Source: Thiohalocapsa sp. (lineage in GTDB: Bacteria; Pseudomonadota; Gammaproteobacteria; Chromatiales; Chromatiaceae). From it: DNA of 39,117 nt. Below, piece by piece: positions 24,898-33,881 of this stretch. The position numbers and the translations under genes were made by a program. Location: the NCBI RefSeq assembly GCF_022340605.1, contig NZ_JAJDNQ010000085.1, positions 1 to 39,117 of the forward strand, written 5' to 3'. How positions within the stretch are numbered: position 1 is the first letter of the stretch; each line of letters opens with the position of its first letter. The notes beneath the pieces are model-generated. The model was not told the origin of the DNA. It was given only the letters and a program-made list of their open reading frames with translations, and did no database searches.

Positions 24898-27618
24898 ATG
24901 AGCCGCTCCATCAGCATCGTAATCCCCATCCTCATCGCAGCACTGACGGTGGGCTTGTGGGCGCTGATGAACCAGCCGTCGGCGGAGCCGCCCTGGCCGA
25001 CCCGCATCCAGGGCTACTCGTTCTCGCCCATGCGCGCCGACGATGACCCCACCAAACAGATCTTCCCGTCCATCTCGCAAGTGGACGAGGATCTGGCCCT
25101 GCTCCAGGGTGATACCTACGCCGTCCGCACCTACACCCTCGAAGGCCCGATGCCCGAGGTGCCGCGGCTCGCCGAGGGGCATAACCTCAACGTCTCCGTC
25201 GGCGCCTGGATCGACGGCAACAAGAAGACCAACGAATCCCAGCTCAAGCTGCTGTACAAGGTGCTGCGCCAGGGGCATCGCAACGTCGTGCGGGTGTTCG
25301 TCGGCAACGAGGTGATCCTGCGCCGCGAGCTCAACGTCGACCAGCTCGGCGCCTACCTCGACCGCATCCGGCGAGTCACCGAGACCCCGGTCGGCACCGC
25401 CGAGCCCTGGCACATCTGGCTCAAGTACCCGGAGCTGGCCAAGCACGTGGACTTCATTGCCGTGCACCTGCTCCCCTACTGGGAGGGCGTGCCCATCGAC
25501 AAGGCGGTGGACTATTCCTTCGACCGGCTCTACGAGGTGCAGAAGGCGTTCCCGAACAAGGAGGTGATCATCGGCGAGGTGGGCTGGCCCAGCAACGGCA
25601 GGATAAATGGCGGTGCCGAGGCATCGCTGGCAAACGAGACCCGCTTCCTGCGCCGCTTCCTGGCCCGGGCGGAGCACGAGGGCTACGTCTACTACGTCAT
25701 GGAGGCCTTCGACCAGCCCTGGAAGGCCCGCGTGGAGGGTGCCATCGGCTCCTACTGGGGCGTCTACGACGTCAACCGCAACCCCAAGATCACGCTGACC
25801 CAGCCGGTGGTGCGCATCCCCAACTGGAAGGAGCTGGCCGCGCTCTCCGTCGGTATGGCGGTACTGCTGCTGGTGCTGCTGTACCGCGACAGCTCGACCA
25901 TGTCCTCGTCCGGCAAGGGCTTCTTGGCGCTGGTGACCTATGCCGTGTCCACCGCCGCGGTCTACGTGGTGTACGACTACACGCGCCAGTACATGACGCC
26001 GCTCACAACCGGCGTCGGCATCCTGCTCCTCATCGGTGGCGTGGGCGTGCTGGTGCTGCTGTCTGCGGAGGCCCACGAGTGGGCCGAATCACTGTGGCTC
26101 AAGCGCTGGCGCCGCGCCTTCCCGCGCCGCGATGTGCCGGACGATTGGCTGCCGCTGGTCTCGCTGCACGTGCCTGCCTACAACGAGCCGCCGGACCTGC
26201 TCATCGAGACCCTGGACGCGCTGGCGGAGCTGGACTATCCGCGCCTGGAGGTCCTGGTGGTGGACAACAACACCAAGGACCCGGCGGTCTGGGAGCCGGT
26301 GCGCGAGCACTGCGAGCGCCTCAACCAGCGGCTGGCGGCCGCCGGCGACAAGCGCCAATTGACGTTCCGGTTCTTCCACGTGGCCCCGCTCGCGGGCTTC
26401 AAGGCCGGCGCGCTCAACTTCGCCCTGCGCGAGACCGACCCCGCCGCCGAGATCGTCGCCGTCATCGACGCCGACTACGTGGTGCAGCCGCGCTGGCTGC
26501 GCGACCTGGTGCCTGCCTTCTTTGACGAGGAAGTCGCCATCGTGCAGGCACCGCAGGACTACCGCGACGGCGACCAGAACGCCTTCAAGGCCATGTGCCT
26601 GGCCGAGTACCGCGGCTTCTTCCACATCGGCATGGTCACGCGCAACGAGCGCAACGCCATCATTCAGCACGGCACCATGACCATGATCCGACGCGGCCCG
26701 CTGGAAGACGGCGGCTGGGCCGAGTGGTGCATCACCGAGGACGCCGAGCTGGGCTTGCGGCTGTTCGAGCGCGGCTACAAGGCGCTCTATATCCCGGCCA
26801 CCTACGGCCGCGGCCTGATCCCGGACACCTTCGCGGACTTCAAGAAGCAGCGCTACCGCTGGGCCTACGGCGCCGTGCGCATCCTCATCGCCCATCGTCG
26901 CGAGCTCCTCGGCCTGCGCCGCACGGCACTTACCGCCGGCCAGCGCTGGCACTTTTTGGCCGGCTGGCTGCCCTGGTTCGCGGACGGCTTCAACCTGCTG
27001 TTCAACTTCGCGGCCCTGGCCTGGACCGTGGGCATGGTGCTGTTCCCGCTCCAGGTGACACCGCCTTACATGAGCATTGCGCTGGTGCCCCTGGTGCTGT
27101 TTGGCTTCAAGATGCTAAAGAGCTTCGTACTCTACCGCCGGCGCGTGGATGCCACCTTCCGCCAGAGCATCGCGGCCGGACTCGCGGGTCTCGGCCTGTC
27201 CCACACCATCGCCCGCGCCACCGCGGCGGGGCTCATCTCCGGTAAGCTCGCCTTCTTCCGCACGCCCAAGCTCGCCAGCGCACCGGCCGTGATCCGCGCC
27301 CTGGCGGACGCCCGCGAGGAGCTGCTGCTGCTGATCGCCTTCTGGCTCGGCGCCTTCGCCGTGATGCAGCGTGACGACTCGGGGATGCTGGACGTGCGCG
27401 TCTGGGCTGCCGTGCTGCTGGTGCAGGCCGTGCCCTACCTGGCGTCGCTGCTGGTCTCGCTGATCAGCGCCAAGCCGAAGCTGCCGGCAAGCCTGGTCGG
27501 CCCGCTGGCGGAGATGCGCGACGCCCCCTGGGAACCGGCCGAAGACAGCGACCGGCCGGAGGCGGCCGGCACCCGGCAAGAGGCGGTCCCCGCAGGATCA
27601 CGCGGCCGGGATGGATGA
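24898..27618 (+). CDS. GH17-GT2 membrane beta-glucan synthase (NdvB-like)
   Basis: A 906-residue two-domain membrane enzyme. After an N-terminal membrane anchor, residues 35-300 form a GH17-like domain with acid/base Glu138 (VFVGNEV) and nucleophile Glu227 (IIGEVGWPS). Three or so membrane segments follow (about 310-395), then a processive GT2 domain with DAD near 524, TEDAE near 615 and QRYRW near 651, and C-terminal membrane segments. The same architecture occurs in Pseudomonas NdvB-like proteins that make periplasmic cyclic or linear beta-glucans. It probably polymerises UDP-glucose, with the GH17 domain trimming or cyclising outside. AGGAG eight bases before ATG 24898 fixes the start. An acyl carrier protein gene follows. 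Confidence 0.88.
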   Translation: MSRSISIVIPILIAALTVGLWALMNQPSAEPPWPTRIQGYSFSPMRADDDPTKQIFPSISQVDEDLALLQGDTYAVRTYTLEGPMPEVPRLAEGHNLNVSVGAWIDGNKKTNESQLKLLYKVLRQGHRNVVRVFVGNEVILRRELNVDQLGAYLDRIRRVTETPVGTAEPWHIWLKYPELAKHVDFIAVHLLPYWEGVPIDKAVDYSFDRLYEVQKAFPNKEVIIGEVGWPSNGRINGGAEASLANETRFLRRFLARAEHEGYVYYVMEAFDQPWKARVEGAIGSYWGVYDVNRNPKITLTQPVVRIPNWKELAALSVGMAVLLLVLLYRDSSTMSSSGKGFLALVTYAVSTAAVYVVYDYTRQYMTPLTTGVGILLLIGGVGVLVLLSAEAHEWAESLWLKRWRRAFPRRDVPDDWLPLVSLHVPAYNEPPDLLIETLDALAELDYPRLEVLVVDNNTKDPAVWEPVREHCERLNQRLAAAGDKRQLTFRFFHVAPLAGFKAGALNFALRETDPAAEIVAVIDADYVVQPRWLRDLVPAFFDEEVAIVQAPQDYRDGDQNAFKAMCLAEYRGFFHIGMVTRNERNAIIQHGTMTMIRRGPLEDGGWAEWCITEDAELGLRLFERGYKALYIPATYGRGLIPDTFADFKKQRYRWAYGAVRILIAHRRELLGLRRTALTAGQRWHFLAGWLPWFADGFNLLFNFAALAWTVGMVLFPLQVTPPYMSIALVPLVLFGFKMLKSFVLYRRRVDATFRQSIAAGLAGLGLSHTIARATAAGLISGKLAFFRTPKLASAPAVIRALADAREELLLLIAFWLGAFAVMQRDDSGMLDVRVWAAVLLVQAVPYLASLLVSLISAKPKLPASLVGPLAEMRDAPWEPAEDSDRPEAAGTRQEAVPAGSRGRDG

Positions 27619-27658
27619 GCCGGCGGCGGCGTGACATGATGGTCGCGTGACCAAGCAG

Positions 27659-27720
27659 CGAGGCCGTGAAGGTATTCGCCGTAGGTCGGGTTAACGATAG
27701 CGTAACCCGACAATCAACTT
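27659..27720. repeat. REP-like unit, GTCGGGTT family
   Basis: GAGGCCGTGAAGGTATTCGC, then CGTAGGTCGGGTTAACGATA, then GCGTAACCCGACAATCAAC. It matches the left half of 3415-3467. It lies between the glucan synthase and the ACP gene, so the two may be transcriptionally separated or differentially stabilised. Confidence 0.75.
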
Positions 27721-27789
27721 GGCCAGTCGCGATGTCATGTCACCGCCGTCCGGCACAGCCGGCGCGAGACCCTTTGTGGTATCAACCCC

Positions 27790-28050
27790 ATGCCCGATGA
27801 CCAACTCCGACAGACCGTGCTGGACGCACTCACCGGCGTCGCCCCGGAGATCGACTCCGACACCCTGAACCCGGACGTGAACTTCCGCGACCAGGCGGAG
27901 CTGGATTCGGTGGACTACCTCAACTTCGTGCTCGCGCTGGAAAAGGCGCTGGGTGTGCAGGTGCCGGAGCAGGACTATCCGCGGCTGTCGTCACTGAACG
28001 GCTGCCTCGACTATCTTGCCAAGCTGCAACGTCGGGCTCCGCTGCGCTAA
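27790..28050 (+). CDS. Stand-alone acyl carrier protein
   Basis: An 86-residue carrier protein. The phosphopantetheine site is Ser40 in ELDSVDYLNF. The surrounding helical pattern (LRQTVLDALTGVAPEID; FVLALEKALGVQVPE) fits a complete ACP fold, and the protein is acidic apart from its end. No fatty-acid or polyketide gene is next to it. Its nearest partner is the upstream glucan synthase. ACP is an established requirement for E. coli periplasmic glucan synthesis (MdoH), which makes a similar partnership here attractive, though unproven. The basic C-terminal residues QRRAPLR are coded by a REP-like hairpin, so the original tail may have been replaced. Confidence 0.88.
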   Translation: MPDDQLRQTVLDALTGVAPEIDSDTLNPDVNFRDQAELDSVDYLNFVLALEKALGVQVPEQDYPRLSSLNGCLDYLAKLQRRAPLR

Positions 28051-28057
28051 CCCGACC
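28031..28057. terminator. REP-like hairpin overlapping the ACP stop codon
   Basis: GTCGGGCTCCGCTGCGCTAA followed by CCCGACC: GTCGGG/CCCGAC arms of the GTCGGGTT family. It contains the ACP stop codon and lies 22 bases from the truncated end of the convergent dsbB gene. It could serve as a bidirectional terminator. Confidence 0.55.
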
Positions 28058-28079
28058 TCCCATACATCAGTCGCGGCCT

Positions 28080-28391
28080 TCAGTAGCCCAGAAACGCGTC
28101 GCCATAGCTGCCGCTCCCCGGCACGATATGCAGCAGGACCTGACGCACCGCGATGGCAAAGCCGGCGACCGCGCCCAGGATCACGACCGCGTAGTGACTG
28201 GCGCGCTGGCCGAATGCGACGTTCAGCGCCAGCCCGAACCCGGCGAGCATGAAACCCACCCGCTGTAACAGACACAACGGACAGGGCAGATCATGGCCGA
28301 TCAACTGATCGGCAAAGGCGTAGCCGAGAACTCCCGAGATCGCGATCAGCCCGAGGGCGTTCAGCAGGCGAGCCCACCAATCGTTCATCAT
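28080..28391 (-). pseudogene. DsbB-like thiol oxidoreductase, C-terminally truncated
   Basis: A 103-residue remnant or short form of the DsbB family, which reoxidises periplasmic thiol oxidases through quinone. The first half is well kept: an N-terminal membrane segment, the redox motif CPLCLLQR near residue 36, two more hydrophobic segments, and HIVPGSGSYGDAFLGY. Family members continue from here with a second loop and a last membrane helix, typically 150-170 residues in all. Here a TGA stops the frame right after FLGY, and a REP-like hairpin begins 22 bases beyond. GGGAGGA upstream gives an excellent ribosome-binding site, so it may still be translated. The paired DUF5993 gene lies upstream, 29 bases away. 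Confidence 0.75.
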
Positions 28392-28420
28392 CGTCCTCCC
28401 ACCTTATCAAGACCTTCGGC

Positions 28421-28576
28421 TCAAAACCTCAGCGGCAGCGCGTCGGTGGCGTGAAGGTGAAACAGCCACAGCAACCACGCCAGCGCCAAGCCCCAGAACG
28501 CCAGCGCAATGCCGCGGCGGTGTAGGTAGATCGCGCCGAGTCCGAGCGCGGCCAAGGCAAAGGGTAAAACCATCAT
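28421..28576 (-). CDS. DUF5993 family small membrane protein
   Basis: A 51-residue protein with two hydrophobic segments (VLPFALAALGLGAIYL and IALAFWGLALAWLLWLF) separated by HRRG, ending HATDALPLRF. The size, the two-helix pattern and the HATD ending match DUF5993 proteins, which are often found beside this DsbB subtype. Here it lies immediately upstream of the truncated dsbB on the same strand. It probably assists or anchors the thiol oxidase, but no activity is established. The start ATG 28576 is followed by a second ATG. The gene would be meaningful only if the DsbB partner still works or an alternative partner exists. Confidence 0.75.
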   Translation of the reverse strand: MMVLPFALAALGLGAIYLHRRGIALAFWGLALAWLLWLFHLHATDALPLRF

Positions 28577-28856
28577 CTGGGCTGACCTCATGCGGCTATT
28601 GCTGAAACGACCTCGAAGCCGACGACGCTGCGCTGCTCGCGGCTGAATTCCACGCCGAGCAGACGGATCGCGATGCCTTGACCCTGGAACAGGCTTGCCT
28701 GAAACGGGGTACCAGCTTCCAGCCGCTACCAGCTGTCGGCAATCGGACATTTGCTTTCCACAATGTTTGCAAGGCGACAAAGTGGCTTTGCAGCTCGGCT
28801 TGATGCAGCGCAACAAAGAAATGCCAAAGCATTGACCGCACTCGAAAACACAAACT

Positions 28857-28872
28857 TGGCCCGGTCTGTGCC
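28857..28872 (+). promoter_or_regulatory. Candidate sigma-54 -24/-12 element upstream of hupS
   Basis: TGGCCCGGTCTGTGCC has GG and GC at the spacing of sigma-54 promoters (consensus TGGCAC N5 TTGC), with three mismatches. It lies about 120 bases before hupS, downstream of an AT-richer patch. HupR/HoxA-activated hup promoters in other bacteria can be of this type. The 28577-28990 gap holds no clear gene; a short minus-strand frame near 28590-28725 could be a coding remnant. Confidence 0.3.
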
Positions 28873-28990
28873 TCGGCTTTCTGAACGGCCACCGGCCGAC
28901 TATTCGAACAATCACGCGAGCGCGGTGCCACTGCCGGGCGCAAGGCCCGGCGGGTGTCGCGCGCTACCACCAACCGGGGACCAAGCAGCA

Positions 28991-30109
28991 ATGCCCAGAT
29001 CCACGCCCGAGACCTTCTACGAGGTCATGCGCCGCCAGGGAATCACGCGGCGCAGCTTTCTCAAGTTCTGTTCACTGACGGCCACGGCGCTGGGGCTGGC
29101 GCCGAGCTTCGCCGGCAAGATCGCCCACGCCATGGAGACCAAGCCACGCACGCCGGTGATCTGGCTGCACGGACTGGAGTGCACCTGCTGCTCGGAGTCG
29201 TTCATTCGCTCCGCGCACCCGCTGGTCTCGGACGTGGTGCTGTCGATGATCTCCCTGGACTACGACGACGTGCTCATGGCTTCGGCCGGCCACCAGGCGG
29301 AGTCCATCCTCAGCGAGATCAAGGAGAAATACAAAGGCAACTACATCCTGGCGGTGGAAGGCAATCCGCCGCTGAATCAGGACGGCATGAGCTGCATTGT
29401 CGGCGGCCGGCCCTTCGTGGAGCAGCTCAAGGAGATGGCGGCGGACTGCAAGGCCATCGTGTCCTGGGGCAGCTGCGCGTCTTGGGGCTGCGTGCAGGCG
29501 GCGCGGCCGAATCCGACCCGCGCGACGCCGGTGGACAAGGTCATCCTCGACAAGCCCATCATCAAGGTGCCGGGCTGCCCGCCCATCGCGGAGGTGATGA
29601 CTGGCGTGCTGACCTACATGCTCACCTTCGAGCGCATTCCTCCACTGGACCGCCAGGGCCGCCCGGCGATGTTCTACGGCCAGCGCATCCACGACAAGTG
29701 CTACCGCCGGCCGCACTTCGACGCCGGCCAGTTCGTGGAAAGCTGGGACGACGAGGCCGCCCGCAAGGGCTACTGCCTGTACAAGATGGGCTGCAAGGGG
29801 CCGACGACCTACAACGCCTGCTCCACGGTGCGCTGGAACAACGGGGTCTCCTTCCCGATCCAGTCCGGCCACGGCTGCATCGGCTGCTCCGAGGACGGCT
29901 TCTGGGACAAGGGCAGCTTCTACCAGCACGTCACCAATGTGCACGCCTTCGGCATCGAGGCGAACGCGGACAAGGTGGGCCTCGCCGCCGTCGGCGTCGT
30001 CGGTGCCGCCATCGGTGGCCATGCCGCCTACTCCGCCTACACGGCCATCAAGAAGCACCCCGAGACCATGGAGAACCGCACCGACAGCAGCGCAGGTGAC
30101 CAGCAATGA
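28991..30109 (+). CDS. hupS: Uptake [NiFe]-hydrogenase small subunit, six-cysteine (oxygen-tolerant) type
   Basis: A 372-residue electron-transfer subunit of a membrane-bound group 1 [NiFe] hydrogenase. The Tat signal is ITRRSFLKF (residues 18-26), with cleavage likely after AHA (47). The proximal cluster region reads ECTCC (Cys64, Cys66, Cys67), then WGSCASWGC (Cys162, Cys167) and PGCPP (Cys196). Cys66 and Cys167 correspond to the two extra ligands (HyaA Cys19 and Cys120) of the [4Fe-3S] cluster in oxygen-tolerant enzymes; standard enzymes have Gly there. The medial and distal cluster Cys residues are present (CYRR, CLYKMGC, CIGC). A C-terminal membrane helix is near 325-345. ATG 28991 fits the Tat start. 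The stop overlaps hupL by four bases. Confidence 0.96.
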   Translation: MPRSTPETFYEVMRRQGITRRSFLKFCSLTATALGLAPSFAGKIAHAMETKPRTPVIWLHGLECTCCSESFIRSAHPLVSDVVLSMISLDYDDVLMASAGHQAESILSEIKEKYKGNYILAVEGNPPLNQDGMSCIVGGRPFVEQLKEMAADCKAIVSWGSCASWGCVQAARPNPTRATPVDKVILDKPIIKVPGCPPIAEVMTGVLTYMLTFERIPPLDRQGRPAMFYGQRIHDKCYRRPHFDAGQFVESWDDEAARKGYCLYKMGCKGPTTYNACSTVRWNNGVSFPIQSGHGCIGCSEDGFWDKGSFYQHVTNVHAFGIEANADKVGLAAVGVVGAAIGGHAAYSAYTAIKKHPETMENRTDSSAGDQQ

Positions 30110-31899
30110 CGGCGACCACGACCCCGAACGGCTTCGACCTCGACAACAGTGGCAAGCGCGTCGTCGTCGACCCGGTCACGCGCATCGAGGGCCACATGCG
30201 CTGCGAGGTGAACCTGGACGAGAACAATGTCATCCGCAACGCCGTCTCCACCGGCACCATGTGGCGCGGGCTTGAAGTCATACTGAAGGGACGCGACCCG
30301 CGTGACGCCTGGGCCTTCACGGAGAGGATCTGCGGGGTGTGCACCGGCACCCACGCGCTCACCAGCGTGCGTGCGGTGGAGGACGCGCTAGGCATCCAGA
30401 TCCCGGAGAACGCCAACTCCATCCGCAACATCATGCAGCTCACGCTGCAGGCCCAGGACCACCTGGTGCACTTCTATCACCTGCACGCGCTGGACTGGGT
30501 GGACGTGGTCTCGGCGCTGAAGGCGGACCCGAAGGCGACCTCGCAGCTCGCGCAGTCCATCAGCGACTGGCCGCTGTCCTCGCCCGGCTACTTCCGCGAC
30601 GTGCAGACCCGCATCAAGCGCTTCGTGGAATCCGGCCAGCTCGGCCCCTTCATGAACGCCTACTGGGGGCATCCGGCCTACAAGCTCCCGCCGGAGGCCA
30701 ACCTGATGGCCGTGGCGCACTACCTGGAGGCCCTCGACTTCCAGAAAGAGATCGTCAAGATCCACACCATCTACGGTGGTAAGAACCCACACCCGAACTG
30801 GCTCGTGGGCGGCATGCCCTGCGCCATCAACGTGGACGGCGTCGGCGCGGTGGGCGCCGTGAACATGGAGCGCCTCAACCTGGTCAGCTCCATTATCGAC
30901 CGGACCATCGAGTTCATCGACAAGGTCTACATCCCGGACCTGCTCGCCATCGCCTCTTTCTACAAGGACTGGACCTACGGCGGGGGCCTCAGCAGCACCT
31001 CGGTGCTGTCCTACGGCGACATTCCGGACCACGCCAACGACAGCTCGGCCGGCAACCTGCTGCTGCCCCGCGGCGCCATCATCGAGGGTGATCTCTCCAA
31101 GATCCACGAGGTCGACCTGCGCGACCCGAACGAGATCCAGGAGTTCGTCGACCACTCCTGGTTCAGCTACAAGGACGAGGGCAAGGGCCTGCACCCCTGG
31201 GACGGCGTCACCGAGCCCAACTTCGTTCTGGGACCCAACGCCAAGGGCACCCCGACCCGCATCGAGGCGGTGGACGAGGCGGCCAAGTACTCCTGGATCA
31301 AGGCGCCGCGCTGGCGTGGCAACGCGATGGAGGTGGGGCCGCTGGCGCGCTGGGTGATCGGCTACGCGCAGGGCACGCCCGAGTTCAAGGAGCCGGTGGA
31401 CAAGGTGCTGACGGACCTCGGTCTGCCGCTGAACGCCCTGTTCTCCACCCTCGGGCGCACCGCCGCCCGCGGACTCGAGTGCAGCTGGGCGGCGCACAAA
31501 ATGCGTTACTTCCAGGACAAGCTCATGGCCAACATCAAGGCCGGCGACACGGCCACCGCCAACACCGACAAGTGGGAGCCGCACACCTGGCCCAAGCACG
31601 CCAAGGGCGTCGGCACCACCGAGGCACCGCGCGGCGCCCTCGGCCACTGGGTGGTCATCGAGAAGGGCAAGATCGCCAACTACCAGGCCGTCGTGCCCAC
31701 CACCTGGAACGGCTCACCCCGCGATCCCGCCGGCAACATCGGCGCCTTCGAAGCGGCGCTGATGAACACCCCCATGGCCAAGCCGGAAGAGCCGCTGGAG
31801 ATCCTGCGCACCCTGCACAGCTTCGATCCGTGTCTGGCGTGCTCGACCCATGTGATGGGGCCGGATGGGGGGGAGATGACGCGGGTGAAGGTTCGATAG
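30106..31899 (+). CDS. hupL: Uptake [NiFe]-hydrogenase large subunit
   Basis: A 597-residue catalytic subunit carrying the NiFe(CN)2CO site that splits hydrogen in the periplasm. The L1 motif RICGVC has Cys76 and Cys79. The L2 motif DPCLACSTH has Cys576 and Cys579, followed after His582 by a 15-residue tail ([15 protein letters not shown]) that the HupD protease should remove. It has no signal peptide and is exported with HupS. Length and motifs match HyaB-like enzymes closely. It overlaps hupS by four bases. A 209-base gap rich in AGTGCGG-type short repeats (31900-32108) precedes hupC, unusual in an otherwise packed operon. Confidence 0.97.
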   Translation: MTATTTPNGFDLDNSGKRVVVDPVTRIEGHMRCEVNLDENNVIRNAVSTGTMWRGLEVILKGRDPRDAWAFTERICGVCTGTHALTSVRAVEDALGIQIPENANSIRNIMQLTLQAQDHLVHFYHLHALDWVDVVSALKADPKATSQLAQSISDWPLSSPGYFRDVQTRIKRFVESGQLGPFMNAYWGHPAYKLPPEANLMAVAHYLEALDFQKEIVKIHTIYGGKNPHPNWLVGGMPCAINVDGVGAVGAVNMERLNLVSSIIDRTIEFIDKVYIPDLLAIASFYKDWTYGGGLSSTSVLSYGDIPDHANDSSAGNLLLPRGAIIEGDLSKIHEVDLRDPNEIQEFVDHSWFSYKDEGKGLHPWDGVTEPNFVLGPNAKGTPTRIEAVDEAAKYSWIKAPRWRGNAMEVGPLARWVIGYAQGTPEFKEPVDKVLTDLGLPLNALFSTLGRTAARGLECSWAAHKMRYFQDKLMANIKAGDTATANTDKWEPHTWPKHAKGVGTTEAPRGALGHWVVIEKGKIANYQAVVPTTWNGSPRDPAGNIGAFEAALMNTPMAKPEEPLEILRTLHSFDPCLACSTHVMGPDGGEMTRVKVR

Positions 31900-32108
31900 A
31901 AGAAAGTGCGCAGTGCGGAGTGCGGGAGTGCGTCGTCTGCACATGCTGCGTACTTGTGGGCTCGTTCTTCGGAAGTGCGGCGTGCGCGAAAGGGCGCATT
32001 GCACGAATGCGGGTCGCACCACGCGCTTCGCACTAGTTCGATTCGCGCTCCTATCAAGCCCTCATTTCTGGCTGTTTTAACGCTAACAGACACCAATACC
32101 CATAACCC

Positions 32109-32837
32109 ATGAGCACCACCACCGAAGATCTACTGCGGGAGCGGCGCCGCGCCGGCATCCCGAAGACCCGCCGCACCGCGGTCTACGTCTACCAGGCGCC
32201 GCTTAGGGTCTGGCACTGGGTCAATGCGCTATCCATCACGGTGCTGGCCATCACCGGCTGGTTCATCGCCAATCCGCCGCCCAGCGTGATGGGCGAGGCG
32301 AGCGACCATTACGTGATGGGCTACATCCGCTTCTTCCACTTCGCGGCGGCCTACGTGTTCGCGGTGGGCTTCCTGTTCCGCATCTATTGGGCCTTCGCCG
32401 GCAACCGCTATGCGATGCAGCTCTTCACGCTGCCGGTCTGGCGGCGCTCGTTCTGGCGGGAGCTGTGGCACGAGGTGCGCTGGTACGCCTTCCAGGAAAA
32501 GGAGCCTTGGAAGTACTACGGCCACAATCCCCTCGCCCACCTGTTCATGGTGGTCATCATCACCGTCGGCGGCCTGGTGATGATGGTCACGGGCTTCGCG
32601 CTGTACTCGGAGCAGGCCGGCGCCGGCAGTTGGCAGGACCGGTTGTTCGGCTGGGTCATCCCATTGGTCGGCCAGAGCCAAGACGTGCGCCTGTGGCACC
32701 ACTGGGGCATGTGGGTCATCGTCGTGTTCGTGATGCTGCACGTCTACACCGCCATCCGCGAGGACGTCATGTCGCGGCAGAGCCTGATCAGCACCATGAT
32801 CAGCGGGTGGCGGATGTTCAAGGATGATAGACCTTGA
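32109..32837 (+). CDS. hupC: Hydrogenase b-type cytochrome subunit
   Basis: A 242-residue diheme cytochrome b that anchors HupSL and passes electrons to quinone. Four membrane segments are visible, with heme-ligand-type His residues in VWHWVNALSI, RFFHFAAAY, NPLAHLFMVV and the LWHHWGMW/LHVYTAIRED region. The N-terminal cytoplasmic stretch ends KTRRTAVYVYQAPLRVWHW, typical of HyaC/HupC. The length matches the family. The ATG at 32109 has no strong ribosome-binding site. The stop overlaps a TTG codon that probably starts hupD. Confidence 0.95.
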   Translation: MSTTTEDLLRERRRAGIPKTRRTAVYVYQAPLRVWHWVNALSITVLAITGWFIANPPPSVMGEASDHYVMGYIRFFHFAAAYVFAVGFLFRIYWAFAGNRYAMQLFTLPVWRRSFWRELWHEVRWYAFQEKEPWKYYGHNPLAHLFMVVIITVGGLVMMVTGFALYSEQAGAGSWQDRLFGWVIPLVGQSQDVRLWHHWGMWVIVVFVMLHVYTAIREDVMSRQSLISTMISGWRMFKDDRP

Positions 32838-33526
32838 ACGGCAGGGCCGAGGGCCGAGGGCTGAGTGCCGCAGCACCGCCGGCACGCCCATGTGAGCCAC
32901 GAGTGCTGGTGCTGGGGATCGGGAACATTCTTTGGGCCGATGAGGGGTTCGGGGTGCGCTGCGTCGAGGCGATGGCGGCGCGCTATCGTTTCGGCGACAA
33001 CGTCACGCTGCTAGACGGTGGTACCCAGGGCATCTACCTCGTCGATCAGGTCCGGGCGGCGGACGTGCTGGTGGTGTTCGACGCCGTGGACTACGGCCTG
33101 GCGCCGGGCACCCTGAAGCGGGTCGAGGGCGACGCGGTGCCCAAGTTCCTGGGGGCCAAGAAGATGAGCCTGCACCAGACCGGCTTCCAGGAGGTGCTGA
33201 CCCTGGCCGACCTGCTCGGCGGCTACCCGGACCACGTGCTGCTGATTGGCGTGCAACCGGAGGCGCTGGAGGACTTCGGCGGCAGCCTGCGGCCGGTGGT
33301 GAAGGCGCAGATCGAGCCGGCCATCGACCTGGCGCTCGGCTACCTCACAGATCTCGGCATCGCGCCACCGGCCGCGAGCGAGCCGCGGGATGCCGGCGGC
33401 GAGCGGCCCCACCCCGCTCTCGACCTCGCCGCCTACGAGGCCGGCCGGCCGGCGCCGGAGGACGCCTGCCGCATCGGCGACGCACGCGTCCTGCCGCGGC
33501 TCACCGCCGCGGGGGACAGCCACTGA
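32834..33526 (+). CDS. hupD: Hydrogenase maturation protease
   Basis: The endopeptidase that trims the HupL C-terminal tail once nickel is inserted. The nickel-sensing residues known from HybD are present: Glu in WADEGFG, Asp in FDAVDYG and His in LHQTGF. The frame from TTG 32834 gives 230 residues, with an extra 23 at the N-terminus before VLVLGIGN. A GTG at 32903 (VLVLGIGN) is the alternative and closer to the usual family start; TTG is kept because AAGGA lies nine bases before it and it overlaps the hupC stop. The C-terminal 45 residues (after YLTDLGIAP) are Ala/Pro-rich and longer than usual. Confidence 0.92.
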   Translation: MNGRAEGRGLSAAAPPARPCEPRVLVLGIGNILWADEGFGVRCVEAMAARYRFGDNVTLLDGGTQGIYLVDQVRAADVLVVFDAVDYGLAPGTLKRVEGDAVPKFLGAKKMSLHQTGFQEVLTLADLLGGYPDHVLLIGVQPEALEDFGGSLRPVVKAQIEPAIDLALGYLTDLGIAPPAASEPRDAGGERPHPALDLAAYEAGRPAPEDACRIGDARVLPRLTAAGDSH

Positions 33527-33828
33527 TGTGCATCGCCGTCCCAATGCAGGTGCTGGAGAGCGACGGCTTCCGGGCGCTGTGCCGGGATGGCCTCGATGCC
33601 GGCCGCCGCGAGCACGTCGACCTGCGCCTGGTGGGCGGACAGCCGCCCGGCGCCTGGCTGCTGGTATTCCTCGGCGCCGCGCGCGAGGTGATCGACGAGT
33701 TGCGTGCCAAACAGACCCTGGACGCCCTGGCGGCGCTGCAAGCGGTGCAGCAGGGCGCGCCCATCGAGCACCTGTTCGCGGACCTGATCGGGCGCGAGCC
33801 GGAGTTGCCGGAGTTCCTGCGCACGTAG
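33526..33828 (+). CDS. hupF: HypC/HupF-family hydrogenase chaperone
   Basis: A 100-residue chaperone of the HypC/HybG/HupF family, which binds the large-subunit precursor or the iron-cyanide intermediate. It begins MCIAVPMQV with the essential Cys2 next to the start. VDLRLVGGQPPGAWLLVFLGAAREVIDE forms the OB-like core. It is longer than typical HypC (about 80-90) and ends EPELPEFLRT, as in HupF proteins that protect HupL under oxygen. The TGATG junction with hupD indicates coupling. The assignment HupF over HypC is by length and position. Confidence 0.9.
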   Translation: MCIAVPMQVLESDGFRALCRDGLDAGRREHVDLRLVGGQPPGAWLLVFLGAAREVIDELRAKQTLDALAALQAVQQGAPIEHLFADLIGREPELPEFLRT

Positions 33829-33881
33829 GAGCGTTTGTGGGAGCGACAACGACAAACGATTACCGACGACTACCACCAAAG

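Noticed and set aside
28596..28991. 131-codon minus-strand frame upstream of hupS
   Set aside because: Ser/Arg-rich, no family likeness, and it would cover the hupS promoter region.
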